Assembly: GCF_024693525.1 (NCBI RefSeq)
Contig: NZ_JAILKR010000007.1
Span: forward strand, 3,521-67,520
Reading direction: 5' to 3'
DNA: 64,000 bases
Source: Selenomonas sp.
GTDB lineage: Bacteria > Bacillota_C > Negativicutes > Selenomonadales > Selenomonadaceae
The notes under the pieces are model-generated. The model made no database searches. It was not told the origin of the DNA and worked only from the letters and a program-made list of their open reading frames with translations. Of the stretch, positions 15,845-24,489 are shown piece after piece. A program made the position numbers and the translations under genes. Each line of letters begins with the position of its first letter. Positions within the stretch are counted from its first letter, which is position 1.

Positions 15845-17758
15845 ATGAAACATGTAGTAGTAGACCCGGTAACCCGTATCGAAGGTCATCTTCGCGTCGA
15901 GGTTCAGGTAGATGAAGCAACGGGCAAAGTAACCGATGCCCTTTCGTCTGGTACGGCATGGCGTGGCCTTGAGCTCGTCATGAAGGATCGTGACCCGCGT
16001 GATGCTTGGGCATATATCCAGCGCATTTGCGGTGTCTGCACGACGGCGCATGCACTGGGATCCGTTCGGGCGGTTGAAGATGCCCTGGGCATTGCGATTC
16101 CGAAAAATGCGAACTATATTCGCAACATCATGGCGGCAACGCTGACGGTACAGGACCATATCGTTCATTTCTACCATCTGCATGCCCTTGACTGGGTCAG
16201 CCCGCTTGAGGCAGCGGCTGCGGATCCGATTGCTACGGCTAATCTGCAGAATACGGTATTAAACACCTACAAGCTGCCGTTCCGTGCGCCAGGCACGTCG
16301 GTAACGGAGGCATTTGAGCATGATTTCCCGGCTGCTACGCCGCAGTATTTTGCGCAGATCCAGGAAAAGGTCAAGGCCATCGTTGCGAGTGGTCAGCTCG
16401 GTATTTTCTCGGCCAACTGGTGGGATCATCCGGATTACAAACTGCTGCCGCCTGAGGTTCATCTCATGGCTGTGGCTCATTATCTTGAGATGCTTGATAA
16501 GCAGCGTGAACTCGTTACGCCGCATGTTATTTTCGGTGGTAAGAATCCGCATCCGCACTATGTTGTCGGCGGTATGCCGTGTTCTATTTCCCTGGATGAT
16601 GGCAATGCGCCAATTAATACGGCTCGTCTCGACATCGTCGATCGTGCCATCAACATGGGCCGTACGCTCGTCAATAACTACTACCTGCCGGATCTTTTGG
16701 CTGTCGGCGCTGCCTATGTCAAAGCCGGCCGTGTAGATGGTGGTGGTATGGCCAAAGAGCGTGTCCTTGGCTATGGTGCTTATCCGGAAGAGCCGTTCAA
16801 TGGCACCACCAATGGTGGTTTCTTCAAAAATCTCCTGATTCGCTGCAATGGTGTGGTTGAGGACTTCGGAAAGGGTCTTGAGGCTGCGAAAGTATTTGAA
16901 ATCAATGCAGAAGATGTTCAGGACCCGAAGGTGTTCACCGAGGGCGTCGAGCATTCCTGGTACGAGTATCCGGAGAAGAGCGAGAAGGACCTCAATCCGT
17001 GGGATGGTATTACGTCCCCGAAATATACGGGCCCGAAAGAGGGTACGGATACGGATTGGAAGGCTCTCAACGAGCAGGGTAAATATTCCTGGCTCAAGAC
17101 GCCGAAATGGAAAGGCAAACTCTGTGAGGTCGGTCCGCTGGCTCGCTATATCATCGTTTACACGAAGGCGAAGAAGGGCCTCTTGGGGCAGCTGACGTGG
17201 GCAGAGCAGATGATGATGGATCAGATCGATGCCGTATCCAAGGTGCTGAACCTGGCACCGGAAGTATGGCTGCCGACGATGGTTGGCCGTACGGCTGCCC
17301 GCGCACTCGACTGCCAGCTGCATGCAGAAATCAATAAATACTTCTTCGATAAACTTATCGCCAATCTCAAGACTGGTGATACCAAAGTCGCTACGAGCGA
17401 GAAATGGGATCCGTCCACTTGGCCGAAAGAGTGCAAGGGTGTCGGCCTCTACGAGGCTCCGCGCGGCGCACTGTCCCACTACATTTCCATTAAGGATGGC
17501 AAGACAGACAACTACCAGTGTATCGTTCCGACGACTTGGAGCGCTTGTCCGCGTGATGACAAAGCCGGACATGGTGCCTACGAGAAGGCTATGATGGATA
17601 CAACGGTCAAAGTACCGGATAAACCGCTGGAGATTGTCAAAGTCATCCGTTCCTTCGACCCATGCATGGCTTGTGCTACGCATATGTTCAATGCCAAAGG
17701 CGAGAAGATCAACGTCATTACCACGGATCCGTATTCTGGCACGCACGTTGAGAAATAA
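15845..17758 (+). CDS. [NiFe] hydrogenase large subunit
   Basis: A 637-aa catalytic subunit that holds the NiFe(CN)2CO site. The N-terminal cysteine pair is Cys62 and Cys65 (RICGVC), and the C-terminal motif DPCMACATH gives Cys607, Cys610 and His613. The remaining 24 residues after His613 are the expected C-terminal extension, which the protease encoded at 19875 should remove once nickel is in place. The ATG directly follows the small-subunit stop. Export occurs with the small subunit through Tat. The order small-large-cytochrome b matches HyaABC-type uptake hydrogenases that pass H2 electrons to quinone. Confidence 0.94.
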   Translation: MKHVVVDPVTRIEGHLRVEVQVDEATGKVTDALSSGTAWRGLELVMKDRDPRDAWAYIQRICGVCTTAHALGSVRAVEDALGIAIPKNANYIRNIMAATLTVQDHIVHFYHLHALDWVSPLEAAAADPIATANLQNTVLNTYKLPFRAPGTSVTEAFEHDFPAATPQYFAQIQEKVKAIVASGQLGIFSANWWDHPDYKLLPPEVHLMAVAHYLEMLDKQRELVTPHVIFGGKNPHPHYVVGGMPCSISLDDGNAPINTARLDIVDRAINMGRTLVNNYYLPDLLAVGAAYVKAGRVDGGGMAKERVLGYGAYPEEPFNGTTNGGFFKNLLIRCNGVVEDFGKGLEAAKVFEINAEDVQDPKVFTEGVEHSWYEYPEKSEKDLNPWDGITSPKYTGPKEGTDTDWKALNEQGKYSWLKTPKWKGKLCEVGPLARYIIVYTKAKKGLLGQLTWAEQMMMDQIDAVSKVLNLAPEVWLPTMVGRTAARALDCQLHAEINKYFFDKLIANLKTGDTKVATSEKWDPSTWPKECKGVGLYEAPRGALSHYISIKDGKTDNYQCIVPTTWSACPRDDKAGHGAYEKAMMDTTVKVPDKPLEIVKVIRSFDPCMACATHMFNAKGEKINVITTDPYSGTHVEK

Positions 17759-17793
17759 GCCGGATACCGGATGGAAAGGAAGGGAACAGTAGA

Positions 17794-18495
17794 ATGAAAG
17801 AAGAAAAACGTAAAATCTACTACCTGTTCAGTCCGTATTTGCGGATTTTCCATTGGATTATGGTGCTGGCTATCGTCGTGCTGTTCATCACAGGTTTGCT
17901 GGTCACAAAACCGGTGACTGTGTTGGGCATTGAACCGACCTACACATCCATGTCCATGGACTGGGTAAGAAATATCCACTTTATTGCGGCGTTTGCCTTC
18001 TGTGCAGCGTTTATCCTGCGCATTTATGGCTTCATCGTGAATAAGGGAGATCGTCTTTTCCCACGCGTATGGGAAGGTCATTTCTACAGTGAAACCATTG
18101 ATGTGGCACTTCACTACATGCTTTTGAAACCGAGTCATGCTCCGTTTTTGCGCAACCCGCTGGCACGATCCTCGTATGCCGGCCTCTACGCAATGGTACT
18201 GGTGGAGATCCTCACGGGCTTTGCTATGTACTATATGACGGAACCGTCGGAAATCGGCGGCATGCTTTTCGGCTGGGTCAATGTGGTCCTGGGCGGTGAG
18301 ATGATGACCCATTGGGTACATCATATCGTCGCATGGCTCATCATCCTCTTTGCCATCGGTCATGTCTACATGGTACTGCGGGCAGATATCATGGAGGCCG
18401 AGGGCGAAGCTTCGTCGATGTTCTCTGGGGTGAAATTCCTGGAGCATGTTCCGAAGGATGCCAATGAGGTAGAACCGCCGAAAGAGGCAAAATAA
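17794..18495 (+). CDS. Ni/Fe-hydrogenase b-type cytochrome subunit
   Basis: A 233-aa membrane protein with four predicted helices (roughly residues 20-42, 58-80, 125-148, 176-198) of the HyaC type. Histidines inside or near the helices (for example FHWIMV, NIHFI, WVHHIVAW) are candidate haem ligands. It carries electrons from the hydrogenase to the quinone pool, menaquinone in this group. It sits 35 bases after the large subunit, with a GGAAGGGA site. Confidence 0.9.
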   Translation: MKEEKRKIYYLFSPYLRIFHWIMVLAIVVLFITGLLVTKPVTVLGIEPTYTSMSMDWVRNIHFIAAFAFCAAFILRIYGFIVNKGDRLFPRVWEGHFYSETIDVALHYMLLKPSHAPFLRNPLARSSYAGLYAMVLVEILTGFAMYYMTEPSEIGGMLFGWVNVVLGGEMMTHWVHHIVAWLIILFAIGHVYMVLRADIMEAEGEASSMFSGVKFLEHVPKDANEVEPPKEAK

Positions 18496-18533
18496 AACGT
18501 AACCTATCAGTCAGATAAAAGGAGAATCAGATT

Positions 18534-18776
18534 ATGTGTAAAGAATGCGGCTGTGGGGAGACAAACGGCAACACGCGTCTCCAGTTCTTTGTAAAAGGCT
18601 ATACGGAAGAAAATGCCAAAGAAGTCGAGAAGGCTCTGTTGGGGCTTCCGGGTGTGCTCTTTGTCCATATCCATGCACATGATGGCGAAACGGTGGTAGA
18701 TTATGCACCGGCCAAGACAAAGCTCATGGATATTATCGGCGTATTCAGCGCACGTGGTCTTGAGGCTGCTTTGTAA
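18534..18776 (+). CDS. Small CxxCGC plus HMA-like protein, putative nickel carrier of the hydrogenase locus
   Basis: An 80-aa cytoplasmic protein. Its first residues, MCKECGCGE, have the CxxCGC signature normally found at the N terminus of HypB, where it binds nickel tightly (Cys2, Cys5, Cys7). Residues 14-80 look like a heavy-metal-associated (HMA) beta-alpha-beta-beta-alpha-beta fold: VEKALLGLPGV and a GLEA end. The usual HMA CxxC is missing (GYTEENA instead), but HIHAH at 45-49 adds possible ligands. It lies between cytochrome b and hypA, and the HypB encoded here lacks the CxxCGC motif. My inference is a detached metal-binding module; no function is proven. Confidence 0.75.
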   Translation: MCKECGCGETNGNTRLQFFVKGYTEENAKEVEKALLGLPGVLFVHIHAHDGETVVDYAPAKTKLMDIIGVFSARGLEAAL

Positions 18777-18795
18777 TTGATGCGTTAGTATGAGG

Positions 18796-18828
18796 GGGAC
18801 CGCTGCTATAATGCGGCGGTCCCTTTGT
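18796..18828 (+). terminator. Hairpin between structural and hyp genes
   Basis: GGGACCGCTGC (18796-18806) pairs with GCGGCGGTCCC (18813-18823) around TATAAT, followed by TTTGTT. A weak T-tract suggests partial termination or mRNA processing rather than a full stop. Confidence 0.55.
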
Positions 18829-18876
18829 TATGTACAGATAGGCTGCAGGAGGCCTTGAGGTGCAGGAGGAAAAACT

Positions 18877-19218
18877 ATGCATGAAATGGCGCTGGCTGAG
18901 GGGATTTTGGATATTGCCCTGGATTATGCAAAACAGAATGAGGCCAAGCGGATAGCTGAGGTCGGCCTGCTGATCGGCGAAATGTCCGGTGTGGAGCAGG
19001 AATCGCTACGGTTTTCGTTTGAAATGCTGGTGAAGGGGACGATTGCCGAGGGAGCAAAACTGGTCATCAAGAATGTTCCCCTCATGGGGAAATGCAGCAA
19101 ATGCGGCAAAGAGTTCCACATTGAGCATTATGATTTTTGGTGTCCGGAATGTAAAGACGGGGTCCTGACGACGATTTCCGGTCGTGAGATGAAAGTAGAG
19201 TATTTGGAGGTGGACTAA
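18877..19218 (+). CDS. hypA: Hydrogenase nickel insertion protein HypA
   Basis: A 113-aa nickel chaperone that works with HypB to deliver Ni to the large subunit. It begins MHEMAL, the N-terminal amine and His2 being the nickel ligands, and has the structural zinc motif Cys73-Cys76 (CSKC) and Cys89-Cys92 (CPEC). The length is standard. The AGGAGG-type site lies 8 bases upstream. hypB starts one base after its stop. Confidence 0.95.
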   Translation: MHEMALAEGILDIALDYAKQNEAKRIAEVGLLIGEMSGVEQESLRFSFEMLVKGTIAEGAKLVIKNVPLMGKCSKCGKEFHIEHYDFWCPECKDGVLTTISGREMKVEYLEVD

Positions 19219-19219
19219 C

Positions 19220-19882
19220 ATGGCAGAGATTCAGGTCATGAAAAATATTTTGGGAGAGAACGACCGCATTGCGGCGGAAAACCAGGCGATGTTTGCCGCC
19301 AAGGGCGTATATGTTGTCAATCTGATGGGATCGCCGGGGGCCGGTAAGACATCGGTGCTCGAAAAGACGATGGAAAAGCTCAAAGATGAGCTCAAGATGG
19401 CTGTCATTGAGGGGGATCTCTTCACCAGCAAAGATGCGGACCGCATTGAGCGGCATGGGGTTCCCGTCATCCAAATAAACACTGCTGGCGGCTGTCATCT
19501 GGATGCCCCTATGGTGCAGAAGGTTGCTAAGCAGATGGATCTTGATAATTTGGATTTGCTGATTGTCGAAAACGTTGGCAATCTGGTATGTCCCGCAGAG
19601 TTTGCCGTCGGTGAGGACGACAAGGCGGTGGTATTGTCGATTACCGAAGGCGATGACAAACCACTGAAATATCCGTTGATCTTCAAGGAATCGGCCATTG
19701 CCCTGCTGAATAAAGTCGATATTCTGCCCTATTGCAATTTCGACATGGAGTCGGCCAAGGAGGATATTACCACCCTTCATCCCGGGATGAAGGTGCTGGA
19801 GGTTTCCTGCACGACGGAGCAGGGGATCGATGCATGGTGTGCGTGGTTGAAAGAAAAAGTGGCGGGGAAGAAAAATGGCTGA
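19220..19882 (+). CDS. hypB: Hydrogenase nickel incorporation GTPase HypB
   Basis: A 220-aa GTPase. The P-loop GSPGAGKTS is at residues 37-45, Cys92-His93 in GGCHLD and Cys124 in LVCPAEF form the G-domain metal site, and NKVDILPY is the guanine-specificity motif. The protein starts MAEIQVMKNIL and so lacks both the CxxCGC motif and the histidine-rich tail found in many HypB proteins; the CxxCGC motif is instead on the 80-aa protein encoded just upstream. It overlaps the protease gene by eight bases. Confidence 0.95.
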   Translation: MAEIQVMKNILGENDRIAAENQAMFAAKGVYVVNLMGSPGAGKTSVLEKTMEKLKDELKMAVIEGDLFTSKDADRIERHGVPVIQINTAGGCHLDAPMVQKVAKQMDLDNLDLLIVENVGNLVCPAEFAVGEDDKAVVLSITEGDDKPLKYPLIFKESAIALLNKVDILPYCNFDMESAKEDITTLHPGMKVLEVSCTTEQGIDAWCAWLKEKVAGKKNG

Positions 19883-20474
19883 TGTATTTGGAAACGGCTC
19901 GGAACGAGTTTCGAGCATTGACAACGTCCTGCACCGGTCGGAAGTAACGGTTCTTGGGGTAGGCAATGTAATCCTGCGGGATGAAGGATTTGGCGTTCGG
20001 GTGGTGGAATATCTCGATGCCCACTATGAATTCCCGGAAAACGTCCAGTTGGTGGATGGCGGTACCCTGGGGATTGAGCTTACCCAGTATGTAACCGGAA
20101 CCAATAAACTCTTGGTCATTGATTCTATCAATGGCGGGGCGGACCCGGGAACGATGTTCTGCTTCCACAACGACAATGTCATGGAGCATTTTCAGGACAA
20201 ATTGTCGGCCCATGAAGTGGGAATACAGGACGTCTTAGGACTGTTGACGGTGACAGGCCATAAGATTCCCGAGGTAATCGTGATCGGTGCCCAGCCCTTT
20301 GACCTGGAGGCTGGCGTGGAGTTATCCGCCGGTATGCAGAAGCTGCTGCCTCAGGTGGTGGAAACAGCTCTGGAAAAACTTCGCGGCTGGGGAATCGAGC
20401 CGGTGAAAAAGAAAGTTCCCGATGCGATGGATTTCGGCGTCGTAGCGGAAGAGGTTATCAGGACTAGAGGATAA
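19875..20474 (+). CDS. Hydrogenase maturation protease (HyaD/HybD-type)
   Basis: A 199-aa endopeptidase that trims the C-terminal extension of the large subunit after nickel insertion. The nickel-recognition residues are visible as Glu37 (LRDEGFG), Asp83 (VIDSING) and His113 (SAHEVG). The core family motif GVGNVILRDEG is intact. The N-terminal ~20 residues before VTVLGVGN are longer than usual; a later start is conceivable, but the ATG at 19875 overlaps hypB in the coupled style of this operon. The only obvious substrate in the window is the large subunit at 15845. Confidence 0.9.
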   Translation: MADVFGNGSERVSSIDNVLHRSEVTVLGVGNVILRDEGFGVRVVEYLDAHYEFPENVQLVDGGTLGIELTQYVTGTNKLLVIDSINGGADPGTMFCFHNDNVMEHFQDKLSAHEVGIQDVLGLLTVTGHKIPEVIVIGAQPFDLEAGVELSAGMQKLLPQVVETALEKLRGWGIEPVKKKVPDAMDFGVVAEEVIRTRG

Positions 20475-20485
20475 GGAGCGGTAAT

Positions 20486-20743
20486 ATGTGTCTTGCAGTA
20501 CCAGCAAAAGTGCTTGAAATAGAAAATGCCATTGGCAAGGTTGAGATTTCGGGGGTCAGCCGTGAAGTTTCCATGATGCTGCTGCCAGAGGCCAAGGTCG
20601 GGGATTTTGTTCTCGTACATGCGGGGTTTGCCATGCAGATTGTCGATGAGAAGGACGCGGAGGAAACCAATGCACTGTTGGCAGAAATGAATGGTGCGCC
20701 ACGAACTGTAGCTTCGCTAGAGGAGTCGGTGGCTCATGAATAA
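20486..20743 (+). CDS. hypC: Hydrogenase assembly chaperone HypC
   Basis: An 85-aa protein starting MCLAVPAKV; Cys2 carries the Fe(CN)2CO unit between HypD and the large-subunit precursor. Length and the DFVLVHAGFAMQ stretch are standard for HypC/HybG. It overlaps hypD by eight bases, consistent with formation of the HypCD complex. Confidence 0.95.
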   Translation: MCLAVPAKVLEIENAIGKVEISGVSREVSMMLLPEAKVGDFVLVHAGFAMQIVDEKDAEETNALLAEMNGAPRTVASLEESVAHE

Positions 20744-21845
20744 GAAAGAGGAACGTGAACTGGCGCAAAGGCTGGTAGCAGAAATCAAAACAATGGCTGA
20801 TGAGGTGGGACGTAAACTCCGTTTTATGGAGGTCTGCGGTACCCATACGGTTTCGATTTTCCGGGCGGGCATTCGCCAATTGCTGCCGGACAATGTGGAG
20901 CTTGTTTCAGGGCCTGGATGTCCCGTATGTGTGACGCCTGATGACTACATGGATAAGGCCATTGCCTATGCCCAGCATCCAGAGGTCATCATCACGACCT
21001 TTGGCGATATGCTGAAGGTTCCAGGGACGAAGTCCAGCCTGGGGGAAGCTAAGACCAATGGTGCGGATATACGCATTGTGTATTCCCCGCTGGATTCGAT
21101 CCCGATAGCAAGGGAAAATCCGGACAAGAAGGTAGTATTCCTGGCGGTCGGCTTTGAGACGACGGCGCCAACGGCGGCGGCTACCGTTCTGGCTGCTGAG
21201 CAGCAGGGCATAAAGAATCTCTTCATGTTGTCGGCGCAAAAACTCGTGCCGCCGGTCATGGAGGTGCTGCTCAGTGACAAGCAGGTGCATGTGGATGGCT
21301 TTATCCTGCCGGGACATGTTTCCGTGGTGACAGGGACGGGAATCTACGAGCCCATCGTCGCGAAGTATCATGTACCGGGTGTGGTTACGGGGTTTGAACC
21401 GTTACAGATTCTGCGTGCCCTTTACCGGCTGGTCAAGCAGGTAAAGAGCGGGGAAGCAAAAGTGGAAAATGAATACGAGGCCGTTGTACGGCCGGAGGGG
21501 AATCTGGTATCCCAGCGCATTACGGATACGGTTTATGAACCGGTAGATACGGGCTGGCGCGGCATGGGCGTTGTGCCTTTATCGGGGCTCAAGATGCGGG
21601 AGGCGTATAAGTCCTACGATATTGAAGAGGTCATGCCGCTGGCGGTGGCAGAGCTCCCGGCGCCAAAGAAGACGGCCTGCCGCTGTGGCGAAGTGCTCCG
21701 CGGAATCGTGACGCCGCTGCAGTGCCCGCTGTTTGCCAAAGCCTGCGTGCCGACCCATGCAATCGGACCATGCATGGTTTCGGTTGAGGGGGTATGTGCC
21801 GCTTGGTACAAATATGGTCAGGGGAGATTCGAATATGGTAAGTGA
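20736..21845 (+). CDS. hypD: Hydrogenase formation protein HypD
   Basis: A 369-aa iron-sulfur scaffold on which the Fe(CN)2CO centre is assembled with HypC. Motifs are MEVCGTHT, SGPGCPVCVTP, GFETTAPT and a cysteine-rich C-terminal region ending in the fragments CRCGEVL, QCPLFAKAC and AIGPCMVS that binds the [4Fe-4S] cluster. Start by overlap with hypC. The end overlaps hypE by 11 bases. Confidence 0.95.
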   Translation: MNKKEERELAQRLVAEIKTMADEVGRKLRFMEVCGTHTVSIFRAGIRQLLPDNVELVSGPGCPVCVTPDDYMDKAIAYAQHPEVIITTFGDMLKVPGTKSSLGEAKTNGADIRIVYSPLDSIPIARENPDKKVVFLAVGFETTAPTAAATVLAAEQQGIKNLFMLSAQKLVPPVMEVLLSDKQVHVDGFILPGHVSVVTGTGIYEPIVAKYHVPGVVTGFEPLQILRALYRLVKQVKSGEAKVENEYEAVVRPEGNLVSQRITDTVYEPVDTGWRGMGVVPLSGLKMREAYKSYDIEEVMPLAVAELPAPKKTACRCGEVLRGIVTPLQCPLFAKACVPTHAIGPCMVSVEGVCAAWYKYGQGRFEYGK

Positions 21846-22842
21846 TAAAGTAACGCTGGCCCATGGTGCTGGCGGTAAATTAAGTCAGGAACTCATGGAA
21901 GAAGTCATTTTGCCGGCCTACGGCAATCCGCTGCTCAATGAGCTCCACGATGGAGCGCAGGTGCAGATGGGCGGTCAGGTAGCTTTTACGACGGATTCTT
22001 ATGTGGTACAGCCGCTCTTTTTTGCTGGAGGCAATATCGGCAAACTGGCGGTATGCGGTACGGTCAACGACCTTTCGATGACCGGGGCGGTGCCCCGCTA
22101 TCTGTCGGCTGGCCTTATCATCGAGGAAGGCTTTCCGGTAAAAGACCTCAAAGAGATCGTGGCAACGATGCGCAAGATGGCCGATGAAGCCGGCATCTAC
22201 ATCGTTACGGGGGATACGAAGGTGGTGGAAAAGGGCAAAGCCGATGGCATCTTTATCAATACGGCTGGTATCGGTGACGTCATCCGTGGAACCCATATTT
22301 CGCCCCATAATGTCAAGCCGGGCATGAAGGTAATCCTGTCGGGCTATATCGGCGACCATGCGGCGGCAATCCTGGCTGGCCGTCATGGCCTTACCCTTCC
22401 CGATACGGTCAAGACCGACTGCGCACCGCTCTGTCATATGACTAAGGCGATGCTGTCGGCAGTTCCCGACATCGCCGTGCTGCGTGACCCGACCCGCGGC
22501 GGCGTGGCGGCGGTGCTCAATGAGATTGCCGAAGCCTCGGATTGTGGCATTCTCATCGATGAGGAGGCATTGCCGATTCACGATGAGGTTCAAGGTGTTT
22601 GCGATATCCTCGGCTTTGATCCGCTTTACTTGGCCAATGAAGGAAAATGTGTGGCCTTTGTGCCGGCGGATAAGGCCCAAGAGGTGGTGGATATCATGCG
22701 GGCCCACAAATACGGCTGCGACGCGCGTATTATTGGTGAAGTCACGGATACGGCCAAGGGCCAGGTGGGCTTGCGCACGGCCATCGGTGGTATCCGCGTA
22801 GTGGATATGCCCTTGGGGAACATTGTCCCGCGCATCTGCTGA
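21835..22842 (+). CDS. hypE: Hydrogenase expression/formation protein HypE
   Basis: A 335-aa ATP-dependent dehydratase that turns the carbamoylated C-terminal cysteine into a thiocyanate, the source of the cyanide ligands. It starts VTLAHGAGGKL and ends PRIC, the obligatory C terminus. The ATG at 21835 (MVSDKVT) overlaps the end of hypD and is preceded by GGGGAGA; a longer open frame into hypD exists but has no support. HypF, which supplies the carbamoyl group, is not in this window. It is the last gene of the locus. Confidence 0.95.
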   Translation: MVSDKVTLAHGAGGKLSQELMEEVILPAYGNPLLNELHDGAQVQMGGQVAFTTDSYVVQPLFFAGGNIGKLAVCGTVNDLSMTGAVPRYLSAGLIIEEGFPVKDLKEIVATMRKMADEAGIYIVTGDTKVVEKGKADGIFINTAGIGDVIRGTHISPHNVKPGMKVILSGYIGDHAAAILAGRHGLTLPDTVKTDCAPLCHMTKAMLSAVPDIAVLRDPTRGGVAAVLNEIAEASDCGILIDEEALPIHDEVQGVCDILGFDPLYLANEGKCVAFVPADKAQEVVDIMRAHKYGCDARIIGEVTDTAKGQVGLRTAIGGIRVVDMPLGNIVPRIC

Positions 22843-22863
22843 TTTAGAATTCCGTTAAATTGC

Positions 22864-22892
22864 TTGCACTGGATGGTGTCCTACCTTATAAT
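22864..22892 (+). promoter_or_regulatory. Sigma-70-type promoter
   Basis: TTGCAC (22864-22869), 17-base spacer, TATAAT (22887-22892), 46 bases before the start at 22938. Confidence 0.65.
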
Positions 22893-22937
22893 AATAACCG
22901 TTTATACGAGTTATGGTTATAAAAGGAAGCGAAGCCT

Positions 22938-23405
22938 ATGCAAATAAAACGCTTTTTGCCCCTTTGCCTGCTGGCACTGCTCATGCTCAGCAGTTTTTGC
23001 CAGGCCGAGGAGAATATGCAGTTTGTCGATGCGGATGGTGGCACCGGCTATTATGTGGATGTGAACTCCATCGCTTTTTCGGAGGTCACGGAGAAGGTCT
23101 ATCCCGAGCCGATTCTGTCGGATGACCCGGCTAAACCGCCGGTGATTTTGCCGCCTCAGGAAGAAACCCGTGAGATTATCACGGCGCGCATTGCCGTGGT
23201 CAAGGCCTATACCAATAGGCGGTATCTTCAGTATGTGAAATTTGACCCTGCCCGCAGTGTGTATCAGATTTTAGCATCGAAGACCCAGCAGTATGATACG
23301 CGTAAGCAGCTGGAGAAAAGCGATACGCCGCAGCCCGTGATGAAGTATGGTCCGGAGTCTGCGTATCGGTCCATTGTCGATTTCATTTATGAGCAGAAAA
23401 AGTAA
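22938..23405 (+). CDS. Secreted protein of unknown function
   Basis: A 155-aa protein with a clear signal peptide (basic IKRF, then a leucine-rich core, likely cleavage after CQA at residue ~23). The mature part has charged and beta-rich sequence, with GGTGYYVDVNSIAF near the start and ITARIAVVKAYTNRRYLQYVKF in the middle, resembling surface-antigen-like short proteins seen in Negativicutes, but I cannot name a family. It has its own promoter and is followed by a hairpin, so it is monocistronic. Confidence 0.7.
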   Translation: MQIKRFLPLCLLALLMLSSFCQAEENMQFVDADGGTGYYVDVNSIAFSEVTEKVYPEPILSDDPAKPPVILPPQEETREIITARIAVVKAYTNRRYLQYVKFDPARSVYQILASKTQQYDTRKQLEKSDTPQPVMKYGPESAYRSIVDFIYEQKK

Positions 23406-23410
23406 TAGGA

Positions 23411-23441
23411 TAAAAAAGCCTTCCTCCGCTGGGGAAGGCTT
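23411..23441. terminator. GCCTTCC-type hairpin
   Basis: AAGCCTTCC (23416-23424) pairs with GGAAGGCTT (23433-23441). The run of six A before the stem makes it a better terminator on the minus strand, yet no minus-strand gene is nearby; on the plus strand it may act as a 3' end stabiliser. Confidence 0.55.
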
Positions 23442-23462
23442 GTCGCATAAAGAGGGATGATT

Positions 23463-24389
23463 ATGACGGAACAGGCAGCACTAAAAAAACGGACAGCTTA
23501 TTTTTCGATTGTATCCAACACCATACTGGTGATTTTGAAATTAATCGTCGGCATCTATGTGGGCGCTGTGAGTCTGGTATCGGAGGCTTTGCATTCCGGG
23601 GTGGATTTGGTGGCGGCCCTCATTGCCTTTTGGGCGATAAAAAAGTCGCTGGTACCGCCGGATGAAGAGCATGACTACGGTCATGGCAAATATGAAAATC
23701 TTTCGGCAGCCGTGGAAGCTTTGCTGATTGTTGGTGCGGCGGGCGGCATCCTGTATGAATCGGTGCTGAAATTCCAGGAGGCTGAAGTGCCTGAGAGCTT
23801 GGAATACGGTATCGCCATCATGGTGGTGTCCATTGTGGTGAATGTATTGGTATCACGGCGGTTGATTTACGTGGCGAAACTCACGGGGTCCCAGGCGTTG
23901 GAAGCCGACGGCCTGCATCTGCAGTCCGATGTATGGACCTCGGTGGGCGTACTTGTCGGTTTGGCCTTGATGCAGCTTACAGGCTGGGCTTGGCTCGACT
24001 CGGTCATAGCTATCTTTGTTGCGGGCATCATCTTTCGGGCCGGCTGGCGCATGGTTATGGAGTCGGCTATGGAGCTTACCGATGCCAGCCTGCCGGAGGA
24101 ACAGGAGAACCATATCATTGCGATTATCGAAAGCGTTCCTGAGGTGGAGAGCTGTCATTGTCTGCGAACGCGGAAATCGGGCTCTTATAAGCTGCTGGAT
24201 GTTCACGTACTCTTCGACGGCAATATGCATCTTTCCCGGGTCCACGCTGTTTGTGACGAGCTGGAAGAAAAGATCCGTGCCGAGCTCGGTACCTTTGATA
24301 TCCTGATCCATCCGGAACCTGCCGGGGCGCACGATCCGGAGACCAAATCGAGTCAATATGAAGATTCGCATCGGCGGAGCGAAGAATAA
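23463..24389 (+). CDS. Cation diffusion facilitator (CDF) metal exporter
   Basis: A ~308-aa inner-membrane metal/proton antiporter with six helices and a cytoplasmic C-terminal domain (from residue ~210). Metal-site signatures are HSGVD in helix 2 and HLQSD in helix 5, plus DYGHGKYENL between helices 2 and 3. An HxxxD in helix 5 fits Zn- or Fe-type CDFs more than the DxxxD of Mn-type. ATG 23463 is preferred because AGAGGG touches the alternative ATG at 23457. Substrate uncertain. Confidence 0.88.
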   Translation: MTEQAALKKRTAYFSIVSNTILVILKLIVGIYVGAVSLVSEALHSGVDLVAALIAFWAIKKSLVPPDEEHDYGHGKYENLSAAVEALLIVGAAGGILYESVLKFQEAEVPESLEYGIAIMVVSIVVNVLVSRRLIYVAKLTGSQALEADGLHLQSDVWTSVGVLVGLALMQLTGWAWLDSVIAIFVAGIIFRAGWRMVMESAMELTDASLPEEQENHIIAIIESVPEVESCHCLRTRKSGSYKLLDVHVLFDGNMHLSRVHAVCDELEEKIRAELGTFDILIHPEPAGAHDPETKSSQYEDSHRRSEE

Positions 24390-24489
24390 GATTTCCTTAA
24401 TCTGTATTTCAGCAGGATTTCAAGTATTGCAAGAATTTTTATGGTACAATAAGGAACATAGTCAAATAATGAAACGGAGGAGATTAAAC

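Noticed and set aside
14840..18447. Three long minus-strand open frames under the hydrogenase genes
   Set aside because: They mirror strongly conserved coding sequence, arise from codon bias, and show no recognisable protein motifs.
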